Of a stretch of 64,000 bases of DNA, positions 58,752 through 64,000 are shown in pieces. Source of the DNA: CAYXVF01 sp964468125 (lineage in GTDB: Bacteria > Myxococcota > XYA12-FULL-58-9 > CAYXVF01). The DNA is taken from positions 17,544 through 81,543 of the forward strand of contig CAYXVF010000013.1 in NCBI GenBank assembly GCA_964468125.1, written 5' to 3'. The first letter of the stretch is position 1. The number at the start of each line of letters is the position of its first letter. The notes beneath the pieces are model-generated. The model did no database searches, had not been told where the DNA came from, and worked only from the letters and a program-made list of their open reading frames with translations. Position numbers and translations under genes: made by a program.

Positions 58752-60800
58752 CTAATGCAAGTCGACGTTGAACACCTCCTGTTTGCCCGATTCTATCGTG
58801 ACACGCGCGCTCTTTGTTTTGCCAGTCGTCGGGTTCTTGAAGACGAGAGTGTACTTGCCCTCGTAGAGCTCGAACGGAGCCATGGGAGTCGTGCCCAATC
58901 GGCGACCCTCCAGGTAGACCTCCGCCCAGGGCGTCGCCCGCACTGCGAGTGAGCCTTTCTCGAGGGTGATCCGCTTCAGCGTGGTCTCGCCTGCTCGCAC
59001 GGTGACCTTGACCGTGCGCTCGACGTGCGCCGCCCGATTGGCGAGACGCAGAACGTGCTGGCCCGGGGGGAGCTTCACGCCCTTCAGTGGCGTCTCGCCC
59101 AACGATCTGCCTTGAAAGAACACCCACAGGGGTGGGTCACTCGACAGCTCGAGGGATCCCACCCGCTGGACCCGACGTTTCCGGACCCTACGCGTTACGG
59201 CGGGATCGTCGCCGACCTCTTCGCGAGGCGCAGACTCATCGACCGTCACTGTTTCGGAGGTTTCGTCGATACCCTCGCCTTCGTCGACACCCTCGCCTTC
59301 GTTGTTGCCCTCGCCTTCGTTGGCACCGGCGACGACCTTCAGCGGTTGTTGCTCCGAGTCCGCAGCGCCCTTCGCGTCTGGCTTGGGCGCTTCCTGGTGC
59401 TCCGCCTCAGCGAGCGCACTCGGCGCCACCGTCGCTTCTTCCGCAGGAGCTTCGGTGTTCGGTGTCGTTGCAGTGGACGCGGACTCGACTTCCTCGGTCG
59501 CGTCCTCGACCGGCTCGGTCCCCGGGGCTTGGGTCAATTCCTCGGCCCGACTCGATTCGGTGGCCGAGCCCTCGACCCAGCGGTCCAAGAGGTCAGCGTC
59601 AATTGAAAAGACGAGGGCCGCGATGAGCACCATCCCCAGCGCCGAGAGCGCGAGGGCCCTTCGCGCAGACCGCCTTCCCGGCTCGACGATGCCTTCGGTG
59701 GGTCGGGTTTCACCGCGCGACGGGGTTTGCGGTGACGACGCGTCCGCATCGACGGATTCTGGTTTGTGTCGACCCTCGATGACCTGGCTCTGCGACTCGG
59801 ACAGCAATGCCTGCATCTCCAAGATGCGCGTATCCAGGGCCTCGCCGGAAAGGGGCTGTCCGCTGTGGAGAACCGTCGAGCGTTCGAGGAGCTCGGTGCA
59901 GAACTTCTGCAGCTCATTACTGTAGTCGACCCGCCCGCTCGAGATGAGCAGCGTCTCCAGAGTATGGGCGAGCTCTTCGGCGCTCTCGAAGCGGTCCTGC
60001 CGCTTGGGCGCCAGCATGCGCTCGAGGACCGCCTTGGTCTCGGACGGCGCGTTGACGTACGCGAGCTGCGTGTCGACCTCGTCCTTGGTGAGCTTTCCCG
60101 TGTGAATGATCATTTCGAGCGCACTCGAGGGGGAAAAAAACGTCATGCCGGTCAGCAGCTCATAGAAGACACAGCCCAAGGCGAAGAGATCGGTGCGCCC
60201 GTCGAGGTCATCTTCGGCGCGGGCTTGCTCGGGAGAGAGATAGAGCGGCTTTCCTTTGACGAGGGAGCCGGTGGTCCGCTTCTTTGTGATTTTCGCGATC
60301 CCGAAGTCGATGAGCTTCGGCACACCGTCGGTGGTCACGAAGATATTGCTCGGAGTGACGTCTCGGTGCACGAGGTGCAGGGACTCTCCGTCGGGGCCAC
60401 GCAGCCCGTGCGCGTAGGCGAGCCCCTTCGCGACCTGAAACGCGACATAGGTGGCGAGATGCAGACCGAGCACGGTTTCGCGGGAGATCGCCGCATGAAT
60501 CAGGTGATGCAGGGACCACCCCTCGAGGTATTCGAGCACGATGATGTATTCGCCGCTGCTCGATTCGATCAGCTCGATCGCCGGAACGAGATTCGGGTGG
60601 GTAAAGAGAGAGGAGACCCGAGCCTCGCGCAGCAGCATCTCTCGCAGGGCGGGGTCGGCGCTGCGGTTGGGCAAGAGCTTCTTCAGGACGAAGCGGCGCG
60701 CGAACCCCTGGGGCCCGTTCAGGCGCGCGAGAAACACCTCGGCCATGCCGCCTTCGCCGAGAACCTTCTCGACGGTATACCGCCCTACTAGTGCATCCAT
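58752..60800 (-). CDS. PEGA-domain transmembrane serine/threonine protein kinase
   Basis: A 682 aa Hanks-type kinase. Kinase domain residues ~8-275 with GEGGMAEVFLA (P-loop), VLKKLL (Lys), HRDVTPSNIF (catalytic loop) and DFGIAK. A single membrane segment (ALALSALGMVLIAALVF) at ~383 places the rest outside. The external part has an acidic linker with EGEG repeats and two PEGA domains at ~547-682. All catalytic residues are present, so it is probably active. Signals are unknown. Confidence 0.9.
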   Translation of the reverse strand: MDALVGRYTVEKVLGEGGMAEVFLARLNGPQGFARRFVLKKLLPNRSADPALREMLLREARVSSLFTHPNLVPAIELIESSSGEYIIVLEYLEGWSLHHLIHAAISRETVLGLHLATYVAFQVAKGLAYAHGLRGPDGESLHLVHRDVTPSNIFVTTDGVPKLIDFGIAKITKKRTTGSLVKGKPLYLSPEQARAEDDLDGRTDLFALGCVFYELLTGMTFFSPSSALEMIIHTGKLTKDEVDTQLAYVNAPSETKAVLERMLAPKRQDRFESAEELAHTLETLLISSGRVDYSNELQKFCTELLERSTVLHSGQPLSGEALDTRILEMQALLSESQSQVIEGRHKPESVDADASSPQTPSRGETRPTEGIVEPGRRSARRALALSALGMVLIAALVFSIDADLLDRWVEGSATESSRAEELTQAPGTEPVEDATEEVESASTATTPNTEAPAEEATVAPSALAEAEHQEAPKPDAKGAADSEQQPLKVVAGANEGEGNNEGEGVDEGEGIDETSETVTVDESAPREEVGDDPAVTRRVRKRRVQRVGSLELSSDPPLWVFFQGRSLGETPLKGVKLPPGQHVLRLANRAAHVERTVKVTVRAGETTLKRITLEKGSLAVRATPWAEVYLEGRRLGTTPMAPFELYEGKYTLVFKNPTTGKTKSARVTIESGKQEVFNVDLH

Positions 60801-60865
60801 GTCCGCAGTTTCTTGGCTAAGCGAAATTTATCCGCCGCGACGGACCTACACAAGGAGCAGGCGCG

Positions 60866-62230
60866 TTGGCCACCCCGCGGGATGGAATATGGGGCGATGA
60901 CAGGCTATTTTTCGACATCATGGCAGACGGGACCGAACAGCTGAGCATGGCCCCGGAGGACGGTCTTGGGCACTACATCATTCGTGTGTTGAATGGCCCG
61001 GAGGCCGGTACACGTTGGGACCTGAACGACGGTCCATGTCTCGTGGGCAAGAACGAACAGGCTCAGATACGCCTCAGTGATTCGGCGGTATCTGGGCGCC
61101 ACGCACTCTTTGAGCTCGTCGACGGAAGAGTGCTCGTCAATGACCTCGGCAGCACCAACGGCACACGCTACCAGGACGTGCTCGTCGAAAAGGTCGCCGT
61201 ACCGAGCGGCGCGACGATCCAACTCGGGCGCGTGCGCCTTCTGATCGAAACCCAGGCGAGCAATGCCGACTGGCCCACCTCCTACGGGACGCTCGTGGGT
61301 ACCAGTACCGCCGCCCGCCGACTCTATCGCACGCTCAAAGCGATCGAAGGACTCGAGCAGACGGTTCTGCTGGCCGGGGAGACGGGTGTCGGCAAGGGAC
61401 ACGTCGCCCATGAAATCCATCGCCACTCGGCGCGAAAGAATCGCGCCTTCGAGGTCTTCGACTGCGGGGCGGTCCCCGCCAATCTCGTGGAGAGCGAGCT
61501 CTTTGGGCACGAAAAAGGTGCCTTCACCGGAGCGGACGCACGGCGCGAGGGCCTGTTCGAGCGCGCCAACGGTGGCACGCTCTTCATCGACGAGCTCGGG
61601 GAATTGCCCCTCGAGCTGCAGCCTCGCCTGCTGCGCGCCCTTGCGGACCATGAAGTGCGCCGGGTCGGCGGCAGAGCTCCCATCAAGGTCGATGTGCGGG
61701 TGATTGCCGCGACCAACCGCGACCTGCGCAAGATGGTAGCGGAAAAGAGCTTTCGGCTCGACCTTTACCACCGGTTGAACGTGATGCAAGTTCAGATCCC
61801 ACCGCTCCGCGATCGGCGCGAAGACATACCGGCGCTCGTCGAGCGTTTTCTCGAGGACGAGGGCCTTCAGAGATTCCCGCTGAGCGCAAGCAGCTTGAAT
61901 CTCATGGTCAATGACTATGAATGGCCTGGAAACATTCGCGAGCTGCGAAACGTCGTCGTTAGAACCGCGGCGCTGCGCCAGGCGGGCCTGGACGAGGAGC
62001 CCGAGCTCGAGGAGGTTCGACCGGACGACCGCGCCCTGGTGGACGAAGTGAAGGAGATTCCGTTCCAGGAGGCTCGAAAAGTGGTGCTCCACGCCTTTGA
62101 GCGCGACTATGTCGAGCATCACCTTCGTTCAAACGGTGGAAATATGAGTGCGGCAGCACGGGCCGCAGGTATGGACCGCTCCTACTTTCGAAGAATGGTG
62201 CTTCGACATGGTTTGGAGGCGACCGAATGA
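60866..62230 (+). CDS. FHA-domain sigma-54 transcriptional activator
   Basis: A 454 aa bacterial enhancer-binding protein. An N-terminal FHA domain (SGRHALFELVDGRVLVNDLGSTNGT, quoted for the GRH and NDLGSTNGT phosphothreonine-binding motifs) precedes an AAA+ core with Walker A GETGVGKGHVA, the sigma-54 contact GAFTGAD and FIDELGELP, and a C-terminal Fis-type helix-turn-helix (GGNMSAAARAAGMDRSYFRR). TTG 60866 has an AAGGAG ribosome site; ATG 60920 has none. It likely responds to phosphorylation by a Ser/Thr kinase, plausibly the divergent PEGA kinase. Confidence 0.92.
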   Translation: MATPRDGIWGDDRLFFDIMADGTEQLSMAPEDGLGHYIIRVLNGPEAGTRWDLNDGPCLVGKNEQAQIRLSDSAVSGRHALFELVDGRVLVNDLGSTNGTRYQDVLVEKVAVPSGATIQLGRVRLLIETQASNADWPTSYGTLVGTSTAARRLYRTLKAIEGLEQTVLLAGETGVGKGHVAHEIHRHSARKNRAFEVFDCGAVPANLVESELFGHEKGAFTGADARREGLFERANGGTLFIDELGELPLELQPRLLRALADHEVRRVGGRAPIKVDVRVIAATNRDLRKMVAEKSFRLDLYHRLNVMQVQIPPLRDRREDIPALVERFLEDEGLQRFPLSASSLNLMVNDYEWPGNIRELRNVVVRTAALRQAGLDEEPELEEVRPDDRALVDEVKEIPFQEARKVVLHAFERDYVEHHLRSNGGNMSAAARAAGMDRSYFRRMVLRHGLEATE

Positions 62231-62757
62231 CGGCACTCCTACTGTGGTGCGCGCTCTCGGCCACGACCCTCGACCGGGCTCGAGAGGCTTATGATCGCTT
62301 TGCCCTCGACGAGGCGCTCGGGCTCACGGCCGAGGCTTTGCTCGAGTCCGATGACCCCCAGTGGCAGATACAGGTTCGAGCACTCGAAGCGGAGATTCAC
62401 CTGGCGCAAGGTCGCGAGGAAGCGGCCATCGCCGACTATGTCGCGATCCTGCAGATCGATCCGAGCTACACCGGGTCCGACATGCTCTCACCCAAGATCG
62501 TCAGCGCCTTGTCGACCGCTCGCGAAATCGTCCGCGCCCAGCAGCAGCTCGAAGAGCGCGAGCGACAAACACAGGTCACGCTGACCGCGCCGCCAGTGGA
62601 GGTCGAGCCACGCCGGGAACGGCGTTTTTACCAGACCTGGTGGTTCTGGACCCTGACCGGAGTGGTCGTTGCGGGAGGCGTCGGCTTGTTCGCCTACCGG
62701 AGCGCGCAACCGAATTTCCCCGAGGAAGCCCGCGGTCCGATCGACATCTCTTTTTGA
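62227..62757 (+). CDS. Small membrane protein with TPR-like helices
   Basis: A 176 aa protein. An N-terminal signal-like segment (LLLWCALSATT), two or three TPR-like helices (DEALGLTAEALLESDDPQWQ; LAQGREEAAIADYVAIL), a Glu/Arg-rich stretch and a C-terminal membrane segment (FWTLTGVVVAGGVGLFAY). Its ATG overlaps the stop of the FHA activator (ATGA), so they are co-translated; it may be a sensor partner. Confidence 0.7.
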   Translation: MTALLLWCALSATTLDRAREAYDRFALDEALGLTAEALLESDDPQWQIQVRALEAEIHLAQGREEAAIADYVAILQIDPSYTGSDMLSPKIVSALSTAREIVRAQQQLEERERQTQVTLTAPPVEVEPRRERRFYQTWWFWTLTGVVVAGGVGLFAYRSAQPNFPEEARGPIDISF

Positions 62758-62767
62758 AGCAACGCAC

Positions 62768-64000
62768 TCAGGGTTCGAGCGCGAGCAAGAACGGCTCCTG
62801 CTTGCCGGAGACGACGTCGCGCCCCATCACGAACAGGCGGCCGTTGAGTCGGTCGTAGGCCAAGCCGTGGGCGACGGCGTTCGTTGCGTAGGGCAGGAGA
62901 CGGCGGCCCCCCGCGCCAAAGGACGTCGCGAGCTCGCCGGTTTCGGCCCAGAACTTCCACACCGATGCACCTTCCTCGATCACCCGACCGGTGAGGTAGA
63001 AGGCCCCATCCCCGTAGCCCGCCATGTTCACCCGGTCGGTGAGCGTGGGGGTTTCGAGCTTCAAGAATCCGTCTACGCCAAAGTCTCGATCCAGCGTTCC
63101 CTCATCGAGGACTCGAATCACCAGCGCGTCGTCGTCGACGTGGGTGCCGAGGTAGATCCGACCGTCCTCGTCGAGACCCATCCCCGGAACGCCGGTTCCC
63201 GCTCCGGGGATCGGAATGCTGACGACGCCGTCCGTGCCCCAGTCCGAGCGAATCGTGCCGTCCGCTTCGAGGCGAACGAGCGCAATGACCCGACCGCCGT
63301 CGTCGTAGCGCGAGAGCAAAGTGAAGGAGCCGTCGGCGTGGGCTACATGCGAACGCCAGGTATCGCCGTCGGCGACGAAGGTGGGACCGAGCGCAACGCT
63401 CTGCCCTCCGAAGCCGTCGAGCTTGTTGCCTAATGGGTCCGTCGCGACCGCAACGGGTACCCTCAGCGTGTCCGCGACGGCGTGGCCAGGGAAGAGCCAA
63501 CCATCCGGGAGGGCGAACACGCCCCCGGCAACCGCCTGGTCGGAAGCAAACTGCCAGGTCTGCGTCCACGTCCCCGTATCACTTCCATCGAGGGCCAACC
63601 GCGTTGCGAAGAGAAAGTGATTCGTGGCGTCGCGAACGCGCCCACCGACGATCAGGTGATCCGCCTCCAGGTAGGCACCGTGCATCGACCCAAAGGCGTA
63701 GCCAGGGAGGGCCCAGTTGCACCCTGGCGAAGGGGCGAGCTCTGTCCCCGACGGGTCAAAGATCCAGAGCACGGCGGTGAGCGAGCTCCCGTTCGGGCCC
63801 GTGCTGCCGGCGATCGCCACGCTACCATCGCTCGCGCTGACCGCGATCCCCCAGGTATTCGCATTCTCGACGCAGGGCCGGGTTACTGGGGTGAAGCTGT
63901 CGGAGGTTGCTCCGGACTCGACCGCGCGCAGGGTGACCGTCGTCCGGTCCTCGCCGTTGTCGACTTCCACCAAGACGTCACCACTCGCCGTCGGTGCCTG
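62768..64000 (-). CDS. Delta-60 repeat beta-propeller protein (5' partial at right edge)
   Basis: The frame is open to base 64000, so the start lies outside. The visible ~410 residues have repeated motifs of the type LxxDGxxDxxFGxxG (DGTIRSDWGTDG, DRDFGVDGFL, TSFGAGGRR), the delta-60 repeat family, a beta-propeller common in exported Myxococcota proteins. Convergent with the 62227 gene, ten bases apart. Confidence 0.78.
   Translation of the reverse strand, partial: QAPTASGDVLVEVDNGEDRTTVTLRAVESGATSDSFTPVTRPCVENANTWGIAVSASDGSVAIAGSTGPNGSSLTAVLWIFDPSGTELAPSPGCNWALPGYAFGSMHGAYLEADHLIVGGRVRDATNHFLFATRLALDGSDTGTWTQTWQFASDQAVAGGVFALPDGWLFPGHAVADTLRVPVAVATDPLGNKLDGFGGQSVALGPTFVADGDTWRSHVAHADGSFTLLSRYDDGGRVIALVRLEADGTIRSDWGTDGVVSIPIPGAGTGVPGMGLDEDGRIYLGTHVDDDALVIRVLDEGTLDRDFGVDGFLKLETPTLTDRVNMAGYGDGAFYLTGRVIEEGASVWKFWAETGELATSFGAGGRRLLPYATNAVAHGLAYDRLNGRLFVMGRDVVSGKQEPFLLALEP

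Noticed and set aside
60866..60920. ATG 60920 as start of the FHA activator
   Set aside because: No ribosome site; TTG 60866 has AAGGAG at proper spacing. Retained as an alternative only.

Overview
This GC-rich window has no plasmid or phage backbone and looks like chromosome from a Myxococcota-type bacterium (former Deltaproteobacteria). The evidence is a mix of conserved bacterial housekeeping operons with lineage-typical accessory genes: PEGA-domain Ser/Thr kinases, an FHA-linked sigma-54 activator, MopE-like and VWA lipoproteins, thrombospondin-type-3/OmpA proteins, FG-GAP repeats, and a DUF1552/cytochrome set. The phylum is an inference; no rRNA is present.

Layout. 0-12.8 kb: a partial FG-GAP protein, a fused trehalose-6-P synthase/phosphatase, two stand-alone cyclic-nucleotide-binding proteins, a PilZ protein next to kdsD, an M20 peptidase, a lipid kinase, a lytic transglycosylase and PBP1A. 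12.9-14.6 kb: an NlpC/P60 protease apparently fused to an outer-membrane barrel. 14.6-20.2 kb (minus): pyrH-frr-uppS-cdsA-rseP-tsaB. 20.3-26.4 kb: a class-I amidotransferase-like hydrolase, a decayed RAYT transposase with a palindrome, then rpsF-rpsR-rplI-terminator-dnaB-response regulator (minus), and a decayed CsgG/caspase-like gene. 26.4-28.5 kb: membrane pyrophosphatase. 28.7-40.7 kb: two divergent surface-protein operons, OmpA-giant Cys-rich lipoprotein-377 aa protein to the left and small lipoprotein-VWA lipoprotein-MopE/beta-helix lipoprotein to the right. 40.8-43.2 kb: tRNA-Gln(UUG)-prs-rplY-pth.

43.9-50.8 kb is the most unusual region. Five minus-strand genes encode Pro/Ala/Gln-rich, coiled-coil proteins without signal peptides. 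Two are paralogues sharing a middle block and a C-terminal block. One has a long hydrophobic segment, and a small TPR protein beside them resembles class II type III secretion chaperones. The operon is preceded by a near-consensus -24/-12 promoter, an IHF-like site and two 18-bp direct repeats at enhancer distance. I read it as a sigma-54-controlled export-substrate/translocator-like operon separated from any secretion apparatus. This is inference from motifs and context.

50.9-64 kb: an M1 aminopeptidase pseudogene; a DUF1552/CxxCH-cytochrome operon facing a small CxxCH lipoprotein and a barrel protein; a PEGA Ser/Thr kinase with a lipoprotein; a divergent FHA-sigma54 activator with a TPR/TM protein; and a partial delta-60-repeat protein. 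The window has three pseudogenes, one tRNA, no rRNA and no CRISPR. No gene-free stretch exceeds 300 bases; the longest is the divergent spacer 56222-56510, which carries two inverted repeats.
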